Of a stretch of DNA of 64,000 nucleotides, positions 8,073 through 16,334 are shown in pieces. The notes beneath the pieces are model-generated. The model was given only the letters and a program-made list of their open reading frames with translations, was not told the origin of the DNA and searched no databases. The translations under genes were made by a program, and so were the position numbers. This DNA comes from Bacillus sp. EB600 (GTDB lineage Bacteria > Bacillota > Bacilli > Bacillales > Cytobacillaceae), in assembly GCF_024494385.1 (NCBI RefSeq), contig NZ_JAEVLT010000003.1, forward strand, positions 1-64,000. Direction: 5' to 3'. Numbering within the stretch: the stretch's first letter is position 1; every line of letters begins with the position of its first letter.

Positions 8073-8804
8073 GTGAGTGCGGAGAAAACTTTAGAAATAT
8101 TAGATTTGTTTACTTTCGAGACTAGGGAATTAAACGTACGGCAGATTGCTGAAATGTTAGAACAGCCGCAAAGTTCCGTTTATCGGCATCTTCGGGTTCT
8201 GAAGGAAAAAGGGTATGTGATTGAAAATAATGGGGGCTTTTACAAGTTAGGCTATCGATTTTTGGAGCTTGCTAAAATTGTGAAAACAGACATCAGTATT
8301 TCCTCTATTGCTTTTCCAATTATGCAAAAGCTCACGTACGAGACAGAGGAAACTTCTATTCTTACGATTGCTTCGGGACTGCATGCCGTTTGTTTAGAAG
8401 TGATTACAACACCTCAACCGATTAAAGTATCTTCTGCCCAAGGGAGAATATCACCCATCTATGCAGGTGCATCTTCTAGGATTCTATTGGCGTATATGCC
8501 AAGTACAACTGTAGATGAATTAGTAAACCAGGGCTTATTAAAAGGTTTTACGCCGAATACGATCGTTGATCCAGAGAAACTCAAAGAAAGTCTTGAGGGA
8601 ACTCGTCAAAGAGGTTATGCTGTTTCAGACTCAGAAGTTGATGAAGGAGTTGTCGCTTATGGGGTTCCCATCCGGGACATGGACAATCAGGTTGTTGCTG
8701 CGTTAAGCATCGCAGGACCGAGGGAAAGAATGCTCAAAAAAAATGAACAGAAGCTCATTGACACCCTTCTGTCAGCAACAAATGAAATACAGAAGTATTT
8801 GTAG
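8073..8804 (+). CDS. IclR family transcriptional regulator
   Basis: 243 residues. The N-terminal winged helix-turn-helix spans about residues 1-60, with LNVRQIAEMLEQPQSSVYRH as the core. The C-terminal effector domain of the family follows from about residue 75, including GVVAYGVPIRD and AALSIAGP near the end. GTG start at 8073 after AAAAAGGGA. IclR members (AllR type) often control allantoin or aromatic pathways, so this is the best candidate regulator of the preceding cluster. The shared motif upstream of both supports this. Confidence 0.85.
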   Translation: MSAEKTLEILDLFTFETRELNVRQIAEMLEQPQSSVYRHLRVLKEKGYVIENNGGFYKLGYRFLELAKIVKTDISISSIAFPIMQKLTYETEETSILTIASGLHAVCLEVITTPQPIKVSSAQGRISPIYAGASSRILLAYMPSTTVDELVNQGLLKGFTPNTIVDPEKLKESLEGTRQRGYAVSDSEVDEGVVAYGVPIRDMDNQVVAALSIAGPRERMLKKNEQKLIDTLLSATNEIQKYL

Positions 8805-8823
8805 GGAAAGATTATGGAAAGAT

Positions 8824-8895
8824 CATGGGGACGGTTCTTGTGTCCTATAAGTGTGACACAAGAACCGTCCCCATGAACGCCCATGAATGTCATGC
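8824..8895. repeat. REP-like palindrome, TTGTGTCC subtype, with duplicated end
   Basis: Palindrome at 8824-8875, 20 bases after the IclR stop. Its right end CCATGAA is repeated imperfectly (CCATGAACG, CCATGAATG) to about 8895. Confidence 0.9.
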
Positions 8896-8968
8896 CGGAA
8901 TGAATTGGCTGCGCCCAGTTTTCAAGCATGCGGAGAAATTCAAATCGTTTGATTACAATTTTAGCACC

Positions 8969-9136
8969 TTAAACAGCAACAGCAACTAGCTCTTTAAAAC
9001 GGGAATCGTTGTAGTAAACAACTTCAGAAAGAATTTTACAGCATTTCATGTTTTTGCAAGCCTCTCTTGCTTCCTTTTCTGTCTCATATTCATACATTGA
9101 AATATTTGAACCTTCATAACAAGTAATAACCCACAT
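8969..9136 (-). CDS. Small conserved-looking protein, unknown function
   Basis: 55 residues beginning MWVITCYEGSNISMYEYETE, rich in charged residues, with two adjacent Cys in KCCKIL and no membrane segment. Start chosen because a perfect AGGAGGAA lies 7 bases upstream of the ATG at 9136. The alternating hydrophobic and charged pattern suggests a small alpha/beta fold. I do not recognise a family. It lies alone between an IclR regulator and a LysR gene on the other strand. Confidence 0.65.
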   Translation of the reverse strand: MWVITCYEGSNISMYEYETEKEAREACKNMKCCKILSEVVYYNDSRFKELVAVAV

Positions 9137-9372
9137 GTTAATTTCCTCCTCATTTTTAATGTTTTCCTGCCAACTGATAAACATCTATAACTTGACTAAG
9201 TTTACATAAGCTATGTATACCTTAGAGATCATTTCACTTCAATGGAGTCTGCCCTATAGAAGTAATTATTTTTTGCTACTGCCTTATGATAATGCAATAA
9301 TAGAAATAAATAAAATGCTAAAAAATTATAGTTAGATATAACAAAAAGTTATATGGCGAAACCTGGGGGAAA

Positions 9373-10254
9373 ATGATGGATTATCGCGATTGGGAAATAC
9401 TAAAGGTACTTCATAGTAAGAAAAACCTTACGAAAGCAGCCAAGCTCTTGTTCATTACCCAGCCTGCATTAACAAATCGTATCAAGCATATGCAGGAAGA
9501 ATTAGGTGTTCAAATCATAACTCGTGAAAGCAGAGGGGTTCACTTTACGCCGCAGGGAGAGTATCTTGTTCAATGTGCCGATGAAACCCTTGCTCGCTAT
9601 CATAAAATCATAGAGCATGTTCGGAGTATGAGTAACGACGCAGAAAATGAAGTTACTGGTACGTTGAAATTGGGTGTATCTAAATTTTTTGCTAATTATG
9701 AACTACCGCATATTCTGAAATTATTTAAAAGTGAGTATCCTCATGTGGAATTCAAAATTACTACAGGCTGGAGCAAAGATATCGCTCAACTAATACATAA
9801 TAAGGATGTTCAAATCGGCTTTGTTCGAGGAGATTATAATAATAAAGGTCTAAAGAAACATTTAATGTTTGAAGAAAAGATGTCCGTTGCGTCAAGGGAA
9901 CCGATTGATATGGTTGATTTGCCTAATCTCCCAAGAATCCACTATACCGGGGATTTCTTATTAAAACAATTAATCGATCATTGGTGGGCTGAAAACTATA
10001 CACACCGGCCTTATATCAGTATCGAAGTAGACCAAGTAGATACTTGTAAGGAAATGGTTATAAATGGATTAGGTTATGGGATATTGTCCAGCGGTATACT
10101 CAAGGATATAGAAGATTTATATAAAATAGATTTAACAGACCAAAAAGGAGATCCGATATTACGCAGAACATGGATGTATTACCATAAAGAATCTTTGGAA
10201 TGGAATGTGGTAAAGGCCTTTGTAAATTTCGTCGAAAATTATAATTGGAAATAA
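9373..10254 (+). CDS. LysR family transcriptional regulator
   Basis: 293 residues. The N-terminal helix-turn-helix is visible as NLTKAAKLLFITQPALTNRI (about residues 17-36), followed by the linker helix. A type 2 periplasmic-binding-like effector domain runs from about residue 95. Start ATG at 9373 after GGGGGAAA. It converges with the sulfur transporter gene and is separated from it only by a REP palindrome. LysR members near sulfur genes (CysL/YtlI type) are common in Bacillus, but nothing in the sequence proves that link. Confidence 0.85.
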   Translation: MMDYRDWEILKVLHSKKNLTKAAKLLFITQPALTNRIKHMQEELGVQIITRESRGVHFTPQGEYLVQCADETLARYHKIIEHVRSMSNDAENEVTGTLKLGVSKFFANYELPHILKLFKSEYPHVEFKITTGWSKDIAQLIHNKDVQIGFVRGDYNNKGLKKHLMFEEKMSVASREPIDMVDLPNLPRIHYTGDFLLKQLIDHWWAENYTHRPYISIEVDQVDTCKEMVINGLGYGILSSGILKDIEDLYKIDLTDQKGDPILRRTWMYYHKESLEWNVVKAFVNFVENYNWK

Positions 10255-10306
10255 CATGGGGACGGTTCTTGTGTCCCCTTTTGGGATCACAAGAACCGTC
10301 CCCATG
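10255..10306. repeat. REP-like palindrome filling a convergent gap
   Basis: TTGTGTCC-subtype palindrome. It begins one base after the LysR stop (10254) and ends three bases before the stop of the opposing gene (10310), so it is the entire intergenic space. Confidence 0.9.
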
Positions 10307-10309
10307 AAT

Positions 10310-11566
10310 TTAACAAAATGAATCGTTTGAATTTGGGTTTTTTAAACCAAAAAGCGGACGGATAAATAATGCACAGTAGGTGCCAAGGATTGCCATAATC
10401 ATCCATACCCAACCGTGTAAGCTGAAGGATGCGATTCCACTGAAATAGGCACCGATGTTGCAGCCAAATGCAAGGCGGGATCCGTAGCCCATAAGAAGAC
10501 CGCCGATCAGGGCTGCACCTGCAATCCCCGGCTTAATTTTTTTCGGTTTAAAGTTCCCCTGGAATGCTGCGGCAATAAATGCTCCCAGAATAATTCCAAA
10601 GTTTAATACACTAGTAGAATCAGCTAAGACTGTATTTTTCAAAGCCGCTCCGTTTGGTCCGGTAAAATAATTCCAGGTTGAGACATCAAAGCCTGTGGCC
10701 ATCAGGAATTTTCCTCCCCAAAGGGCAAAAGCGGAAGTAATCCCCCATGGGTTTCCTCTGACCGTTAAAACAAGCGCGTTCAGCACGGCTAAAATGATCG
10801 CAGCAGTAAACATTGGCCAAGAACCGCGAAAAACTTTCTTCCAGCCAGTTGTGGTCGGAAGTGGTTTCATCATTGGCGGTTTCTTCTTTTTGGCAATCTG
10901 AAGAGTGATCCAATAAATGACAGCAAAGGCGATCATCTGGATGACCCACGCACCAAAATAGCCCAGCCCTGTTGATTGCGCCAAAGAAATCGGCGGGAGG
11001 GATGGAGTGTCGTTCAACCAGAACTGTAAGTGATACGCTCCAAGGGTAGAACCGGCAATAAAGGCAATGATCGTGATGATCATCGAAGACGAACCGCCTC
11101 CAAGCTGATAAAGGGTGCCTGAAGCACAGCCGTTTCCGAGCTGCATTCCGATTCCAAACAGAAACGCACCAAAGATGACGCTGACGCCGACGGGAGAAAC
11201 ATAACCGGCAGGCTTGATTCCCGTAAAGCTGAAGCCAGTGCCTAAAATAATCGCAAATAATGTGGAAGCAATCGCCAGCATCAGCAAATGTGCCTGAATG
11301 GATTGCACATTTCCAACCGACATGAGTCGGCGAAAAGCAGATGTAAACCCAAAACGGGCATATAATAAAGTCAACCCCAACATTAACCCAATAATAAACA
11401 AGGTTCCTTGAGTCCAATTAGCCTTCGAAACGATTGCTAATAAAAGACTAATGGCAACTAGGATCCCTATCACCGCTAACGGTTTTTGCATGGGATTCAG
11501 TTTTGCTATAACGGTAGTGGTTGGCCGTTTTTGTTGTGTTGGTATATTCAAAGCTGTTTGTGCCAA
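10310..11566 (-). CDS. YeeE/YedE family sulfur (thiosulfate-type) transporter
   Basis: 418-residue membrane protein made of two homologous halves. Each half carries the family's Cys-containing signature: GNGCASGTLYQLGGGS in the first and YGSRLAFGCNIGAYFSGIA in the second. In characterised members the Cys residues relay thiosulfate across the membrane. About nine or more hydrophobic segments are visible. TTG start with AAGGAGG upstream. No TusA-like sulfur carrier is adjacent, though cysteine synthase lies 1.5 kb away, which fits assimilation of imported reduced sulfur. Confidence 0.85.
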   Translation of the reverse strand: MAQTALNIPTQQKRPTTTVIAKLNPMQKPLAVIGILVAISLLLAIVSKANWTQGTLFIIGLMLGLTLLYARFGFTSAFRRLMSVGNVQSIQAHLLMLAIASTLFAIILGTGFSFTGIKPAGYVSPVGVSVIFGAFLFGIGMQLGNGCASGTLYQLGGGSSSMIITIIAFIAGSTLGAYHLQFWLNDTPSLPPISLAQSTGLGYFGAWVIQMIAFAVIYWITLQIAKKKKPPMMKPLPTTTGWKKVFRGSWPMFTAAIILAVLNALVLTVRGNPWGITSAFALWGGKFLMATGFDVSTWNYFTGPNGAALKNTVLADSTSVLNFGIILGAFIAAAFQGNFKPKKIKPGIAGAALIGGLLMGYGSRLAFGCNIGAYFSGIASFSLHGWVWMIMAILGTYCALFIRPLFGLKNPNSNDSFC

Positions 11567-11639
11567 TTTTATTTCCTCCTTACCATAGTAGATTAATCGG
11601 AATTAATGGTATTATACTCCCAATAGAAAACTATGACAA

Positions 11640-11686
11640 GGGGACGGTTCTTGTGTCCCCTTTTGAGACACAAGAACCGTCCCTAT
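11640..11686. repeat. REP-like palindrome, TTGTGTCC subtype
   Basis: GGGGACGGTTCTTGTGTCCCC with a matching right arm ending CCGTCCCTAT. It lies between two divergently transcribed genes, one of the few copies located at gene starts. Confidence 0.85.
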
Positions 11687-11797
11687 ATGTTTCCTTATAT
11701 TTCTAGTTAATTAACTTAATAGATTCATATACTATTAATAGTAAAGAAATCGGAAATCCGGTTTTAAGTTCGTAATCATTTGGAGAGGGAGCTATAC

Positions 11798-13051
11798 ATG
11801 CAAAATAACGGCCGTTGTTATAGTAAGAAAGTCTCTTTAAAAATATCTTTTCTCTATATTCTACTTAGTATTATTTGGATCTATTCAACCGATTGGATTT
11901 TATCAGTGTCTGATGAACTTCATATTGTTTGGGTAAGTACGTTAAAAGCCTTTCTTTTTGTGACTGTAACGGCATTTTTTCTATATAAACTAATTCAACG
12001 AAATATCCAAAATATCGAAGAACGGAAGCAGCTATTAGACAGCCTTATCGAAAATAATATGGATGCCATTATTCATTTGGACTTAAAAGGTCAGCTCGTC
12101 TCTGTTAATGAGGCAGCCGAGAGGATAACAGGATATCGTTCAGAAGAGTTAACAAAGAAAACTTTTAAAGAACTCGTTTGCGAAGAGGATTGGGATAAAG
12201 TTCAAGAGTACTTTTTAGAAAAAGAAAAAGGAAAGTCTTTATTGGTAGAGTCCAGATTTAGGGTCAAAAGTGACCATTGTATTTTGGTGAGTATGAAGAG
12301 TGTGCCGATCATCATTGAAGGTAAAATGATAGGTTATTTCGTTATTGTCCGCGACATTACAGAATTAAAAGATAAAGAGGAACTTATAAGGAAATCGGAA
12401 AAGCTTTCGATTGTAGGGGAACTGGCCGCTGCTGTCGCACATGAAATTCGTAACCCGTTAACATCGATAAAAGGCTTTCTCCAATTGCTTAATTATAAAG
12501 CTGAAGCAGATGAAGATAAACAGTATTATCAAATTATGTTATCAGAAATTGACCGGATCAATTTGATTGTCAGTGAATTTATGATCCTTTCGAAGCCGCA
12601 GGCGGTTACCTATCAAAGTGAAAATATAACATCTATATTAACCGATGTCATCACGTTGCTTGAGACACTGGCCATTGTTAAAAATATAGAGGTCACAAAA
12701 GCACTTGAACCGGATATGATTGTCAAATGTGAAAGAAACCAAATGAAACAGGTATTTATCAATATTTTTAAAAATGCCATAGAAGCTGTTTCGAATAACG
12801 GAAAAATTGATATTACTGTAACAAAGTCGAAAGAAGACCGCGTATGTATTCGTTTTACCGATAATGGCAGCGGGATTCCAGCGGACTTACTATCAAGGTT
12901 AGGTGAGCCCTTTTATACCACAAAAGAAAAAGGAACCGGTTTGGGCCTAATGGTCAGTCATAAAATTATCGAAGAGCATCGGGGAAACATCAATATTAAA
13001 AGTGAAATGAACAAAGGCACCACCGTTGATATTATCCTTCCAGTATCATAA
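11798..13051 (+). CDS. PAS-domain sensor histidine kinase, sporulation-kinase-like
   Basis: 417 residues from the ATG at 11798 (GGAGAGGGA 7 bases upstream; an in-frame TTG at 11780 lies before that site). Two membrane helices (about residues 12-30 and 42-62), a PAS domain (about 75-195), HisKA with the phospho-acceptor in AVAHEIRNPLTS, then the HATPase domain with DNGSGIP and GTGLGL. The layout resembles Bacillus KinB/KinE-type orphan kinases that feed a phosphorelay. No response regulator is adjacent, which fits that reading; the signal is unknown. Confidence 0.85.
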   Translation: MQNNGRCYSKKVSLKISFLYILLSIIWIYSTDWILSVSDELHIVWVSTLKAFLFVTVTAFFLYKLIQRNIQNIEERKQLLDSLIENNMDAIIHLDLKGQLVSVNEAAERITGYRSEELTKKTFKELVCEEDWDKVQEYFLEKEKGKSLLVESRFRVKSDHCILVSMKSVPIIIEGKMIGYFVIVRDITELKDKEELIRKSEKLSIVGELAAAVAHEIRNPLTSIKGFLQLLNYKAEADEDKQYYQIMLSEIDRINLIVSEFMILSKPQAVTYQSENITSILTDVITLLETLAIVKNIEVTKALEPDMIVKCERNQMKQVFINIFKNAIEAVSNNGKIDITVTKSKEDRVCIRFTDNGSGIPADLLSRLGEPFYTTKEKGTGLGLMVSHKIIEEHRGNINIKSEMNKGTTVDIILPVS

Positions 13052-13055
13052 GTGC

Positions 13056-13114
13056 AGGGGGGTGCATGGGGACGGTTCTTGTGTCCCTTTTTGGGACACA
13101 AGAACCGTCCCCAT
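13056..13114. repeat. REP-like palindrome between convergent genes
   Basis: Palindrome 13075-13114, shorter loop, TTGTGTCC subtype. GTGCAGGGGG/GTGCATGGGG (about 13053-13081) is a twofold repeat of its left end. The right end stops four bases before the cysK stop codon. Confidence 0.88.
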
Positions 13115-13117
13115 AAA

Positions 13118-14041
13118 TTACTCTGCAAATAAATCCGATGATAAATATCGTTCTCCTGTGTCAGGGGCCATACAAAGTACTCTGGCGTTGGCTGGAAGTT
13201 TCTTCGCTATTTCAACAGCATAATAAGCTGCTGCCGCCGCAGATGCGCCTACGAAAATCCCTTCTTTTCTAGCAAGCGAACGCGCCATTTCTTGGGCGTC
13301 TTCATCCTTAATTAATAAAATCTCATCGAACACTTCACGGTTCAGCAGGTTCGGAACAAATCCTGGGCCTGTACCTGGAATTTTATGCGGCCCTGGTTTT
13401 CCTCCTGATAATACCGGAGATCCAGCAGGTTCAACAACGTAAATTTTTAAATCTGGAATTTGTTTTTTTAATTCTTCACCAGTTCCGGTGATCGTTCCGC
13501 CTGTACCGGCTGTCAACACAAAGGCATCTAGTTTTCCCTCAAATGATTCTAATATTTCGACAGCCGTTGTTAACCGGTGGGCATCGGCATTTGCGGGATT
13601 TTCAAACTGCATCGGAACAAAACTGTCCGGAATATCTTTTGCCATTCGGATTGCTTCATCAATGGCTCCTTGCATCCCCAATTCTTGTGGAGTTAGATAG
13701 ACTTCCGCACCGTAGGCCTTTAAAATTTTCACACGCTCGGCCGTAGCATTTTCTGGCATTGTAATAATACAAGGATAGCTTTTTGCCGCACATACCATCG
13801 CAAGTCCAATCCCAGTATTACCGGAGGTTGGCTCGACAATTGTACTTTTTTTAGGAATTATTTTTCCTTCTTCTTCTGCTCTTTCAATCATTTTCAGGGC
13901 AGCGCGGTCTTTAACGCTTCCGCCTGGATTAAATGATTCCAGTTTAATATATACACTTGCACCCTTTGGATCAGGAATATCATTTAATTTTACAATGGGA
14001 GTATGTCCAATAAGTTCAAGAACCGAGTTGTAAAGCTTCAT
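13118..14041 (-). CDS. cysK: Cysteine synthase (O-acetylserine sulfhydrylase)
   Basis: 307 residues, the normal length. PLP lysine in PGGSVKDRAAL (about residue 42), the substrate loop PTSGNTGIGLA, and the glycine-rich phosphate clamp TAGTGGTITGTGEELKK near residue 175. It converts O-acetylserine and sulfide to cysteine. Encoded convergently to the PAS kinase. The sulfur transporter at 10310 is a plausible functional partner though not in the same transcript. Confidence 0.93.
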   Translation of the reverse strand: MKLYNSVLELIGHTPIVKLNDIPDPKGASVYIKLESFNPGGSVKDRAALKMIERAEEEGKIIPKKSTIVEPTSGNTGIGLAMVCAAKSYPCIITMPENATAERVKILKAYGAEVYLTPQELGMQGAIDEAIRMAKDIPDSFVPMQFENPANADAHRLTTAVEILESFEGKLDAFVLTAGTGGTITGTGEELKKQIPDLKIYVVEPAGSPVLSGGKPGPHKIPGTGPGFVPNLLNREVFDEILLIKDEDAQEMARSLARKEGIFVGASAAAAAYYAVEIAKKLPANARVLCMAPDTGERYLSSDLFAE

Positions 14042-14118
14042 ATCATAAACCCTGCCTTTTCTAATTATTTCATCAACCTTACTATAACATACTTTGTTTT
14101 CATCTCAATGATGCTCAT

Positions 14119-14214
14119 GAGGTTCACGGGTGAGGTTCATGGGTGAGGTTCATGGGGACGGTTCTCTTGCACCTTCTGTGGGACGGAAGAACCGTCCCCA
14201 TGCACACCCATGCA
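14119..14214. repeat. REP-like palindrome with three 13-bp junction repeats
   Basis: Three copies of GAGGTTCATGGGT (14119-14157, first copy with CACGGG) lead into the palindrome at 14151-14202; CCCATGCACA is then repeated twice on the right. The left arm is of the CTCTTGCACC type and the right arm of the GGACGGAAGAACC type, so the arms belong to different subtypes. Confidence 0.88.
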
Positions 14215-14331
14215 CAAATGAAAGGGAAAGAGAAGAGGATCTAAATGTAATGACCCCTTCTCTTTCCCTCATGATTTACTATATCGTTTTAAACTGACCC
14301 AGCAATTTCTTTCTGCCTTTTCGTCTGCCTC

Positions 14332-15201
14332 TTAGTTTAGTAATGTTACCTTTACTTGTTTTACTCCGAAATTGATTGCATCCTGTTCAGAAGGAATAAA
14401 GACATCAATTCGATTTCCTTTAATCGCTCCGCCCGTATCGGCGGCGGTTGCTTCACCAAATCCTTCTACATAGACTTTACTGCCAAGCGGGATAACAGAT
14501 GGGTCAACCGCAATGACCTTTTCATTTGGGTTTGCTTTAATGTCAATTCCAGTTGCTGTAATCCCGGAACATCCCTCACATGAAGCTGTATACGCTGTGG
14601 CTCTCACTGTAATTTCCTTGGAGCCTGTACTACTTGTTGGTGCAGCTTTTGCAGCAGGTGCACTAGGTGCTTGCTTAGCAGGCTGTGGCGCAGGTGCTGC
14701 CGTTGCCGGTTCTGATGCTTGTGCAGTCGGTTGTGGTGCAGGAGCAGCAGGCTCGGGAGCAGCCGCAGGTGTTGTGCTTGGAACAGTTGAGGTTGGTGCA
14801 GCTGGCTCGATTGTTTTTTCTGTTACAGCATTATTAGTAGTATTTGAACCATCATAGATTACTAGAGTTAATCCAGGATGGATGAGATCGGTCATTAATT
14901 TGTTCCATTCCATTATTTGTTGAGCGCTTACGTGATGAGCCATGGCTATGTCCCATAATGTGTCACCCTGTTTAACTGTATACTGTGTTTCCTGTGTAAT
15001 TGTTAGTACATCCCCAGGGTGAATAAGATCCGTAGTAAGATGGTTCAACTTTTGGATATTTTCTACTGAAGAATTATGTACGCGTGAAAGATCCCAAAGG
15101 GTATCTCCCTTTTGTACTGTTACCGTTGCTGCTTCTGCATTAGCACTTACAGTTCCTGAGAGTACAGCAACTGCTATAATTGTTTTAATCTTGTTAAGCA
15201 T
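14332..15201 (-). CDS. YocH-like secreted wall protein: two LysM plus 3D domain
   Basis: 289 residues. Signal peptide ending near NAEAA, then two LysM repeats (each with KQGDTLWDI or KGDTLWDL), an Ala/Pro/Thr-rich linker of about 70 residues, and a C-terminal 3D domain. The 3D domain shows TAYTA, VDPSVIPLGSKVYVEG and AADTGGAIKGNRIDVF with its conserved aspartates. YocH-type proteins bind peptidoglycan and are thought to act as lytic enzymes. I place the start at 15201 because GGAGGG lies 6 bases upstream; the ATG at 15216 overlaps that site. WalR control is usual for yocH but I could not identify a clear WalR box. Confidence 0.85.
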   Translation of the reverse strand: MLNKIKTIIAVAVLSGTVSANAEAATVTVQKGDTLWDLSRVHNSSVENIQKLNHLTTDLIHPGDVLTITQETQYTVKQGDTLWDIAMAHHVSAQQIMEWNKLMTDLIHPGLTLVIYDGSNTTNNAVTEKTIEPAAPTSTVPSTTPAAAPEPAAPAPQPTAQASEPATAAPAPQPAKQAPSAPAAKAAPTSSTGSKEITVRATAYTASCEGCSGITATGIDIKANPNEKVIAVDPSVIPLGSKVYVEGFGEATAADTGGAIKGNRIDVFIPSEQDAINFGVKQVKVTLLN

Positions 15202-15499
15202 TCTTTTACCCTCCATGTTCTTTGGTTGCTAATTTTACATAATCTTAACATTGATTTCTCTGAAACAAAGAACAGGGAGATGTTAAATCGTTTACAAGAG
15301 TGGCATTTATATTGCAATAGTATTTCTAAGTATGCCGAATAATTGAAAAATAACTTTTCTACAGACTCTCTTAAAGCAAAAAAGGCCCAGTGGTATGCCC
15401 CTCTGAGCTCAACTTCTATTTATTACAATTATGTCATGTAAGATGAGTTGGAAAGCTATATATTGATAATATTTACCAAACATACCATTAATTTTTACA
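15202..15499. other. Intergenic region upstream of the YocH-like gene
   Basis: About 300 bases, AT-rich. On the minus strand a GGGGC...GCC hairpin followed by six T (about 15380-15410) could be a weak terminator or leader element. No known riboswitch consensus was recognised and no gene is visible. Confidence 0.3.
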
Positions 15500-15551
15500 C
15501 ATGGGGACGGTTCTCTTGCTCCTTTTGTGGAGCACAAGAACCGTCCCCATG
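15500..15551. repeat. REP-like palindrome, CTTGCTCC subtype
   Basis: CATGGGGACGGTTCTCTTGC on the left and AAGAACCGTCCCCATG on the right around GGAGCAC. It is the same subtype as the copy at 16276; together they bracket the decayed region 15573-16272. Confidence 0.9.
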
Positions 15552-15572
15552 TAAATAAAGGGGGAAAGTCTG

Positions 15573-15881
15573 ATGGGTGATTTACAGATGAAATTGGGCG
15601 GGGGGTTAAATAAACTCCAGGATTCTCTTCAACAAGGGAAGCAAAAGCTTCAAACAGTTTAAGAGATTAGTCAGTTCAAAAAAGGGATTTAGGAATTCTC
15701 TGAATTGAGGAGCGACCTAATTTTAAAACTCGGGGAAGATACCAATCGAAAACTTCATTTAGTCGAGATTCAAGATCCGCAGCTCCACGAATATTTTCAT
15801 AGTATAGCAGAGCTTGACCGCCAAATTTTTAATGCCCAAAAATCTTTAGAATCATTAGACCAAAAAAGCAGTACTACGTAA
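15573..15881 (+). pseudogene. N-terminal remnant of a zinc-ribbon-type protein with two internal stops
   Basis: One reading frame from ATG 15573 (GGGGGAAAG upstream) reads MGDLQMKLGGGLNKLQDSL and continues as a helical, Gln/Lys-rich protein to 15881. It is interrupted by TAA at 15660 and TAG at 15690. At both sites a C-to-T change of a Gln codon (CAA, CAG) would explain the stop, as the residues on either side continue smoothly. The sequence resembles the coiled N-terminal part of Bacillus zinc-ribbon proteins, but no Cys ribbon follows; the C-terminus is missing. Family assignment is from memory and tentative. Confidence 0.6.
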
Positions 15882-16272
15882 CCAAAGACAAAAAGCTGGA
15901 TGAAATTGTGAATGAACTCAAACAAAATGGCCCGGGAATCAATCAATATAAAAAGCTTACTCCTGTTAAAGATTCTTCCGGTAACAATTTAGTTGAACTC
16001 GGAATGGGTTCCAAAAAAATTGGGATTTATCACCAATATGATATACAGGCCTTTTCATTTACGATTAAAGCAGACAGTATTTTGGACAATCCCGAAATTT
16101 ACTTTAATGGTAAAAAGGTAAAAATGCTTAAAAGTAGAAGTGATTCTGTCACGATCGGTAAATTTTTGCCAGGGGATTATTCGATCAAAGCCATCTATAA
16201 GGGTGACTATGTGAATCTAAATGCGGATAAAAAGGTAGATTTTTTGGAGGCAAATAACGGAGTGCATGGGGA
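15866..16272 (+). pseudogene. TcaA/YvbJ-like extracellular domain fragment
   Basis: An open frame that joins the previous remnant at about 15866 without a start of its own (ATG at 15908 lacks a good ribosome binding site). It reads KKLDEIVNELKQNGPG, then FSFTIKADSILDNPEIYFNG and FLPGDYSIKAIYKGDY, a beta-sandwich-like pattern reminiscent of TcaA-type domains. It has no N-terminal zinc ribbon or membrane segment. The frame then runs into the REP copy at 16276 and stops at 16369. It looks like a deletion fused two decayed genes. Confidence 0.5.
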
Positions 16273-16326
16273 GTGCATGGGGACGGTTCTCTTGCTCCTT
16301 TTGTGGAGCACAAGAACCGTCCCCAT
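16258..16326. repeat. REP-like palindrome with 11-bp junction duplication
   Basis: GGAGTGCATGG occurs twice in tandem directly before the palindrome (16276-16326), which is of the CTTGCTCC subtype. It ends nine bases before the stop codon of the membrane protease gene. Confidence 0.9.
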
Positions 16327-16334
16327 AACACCCC

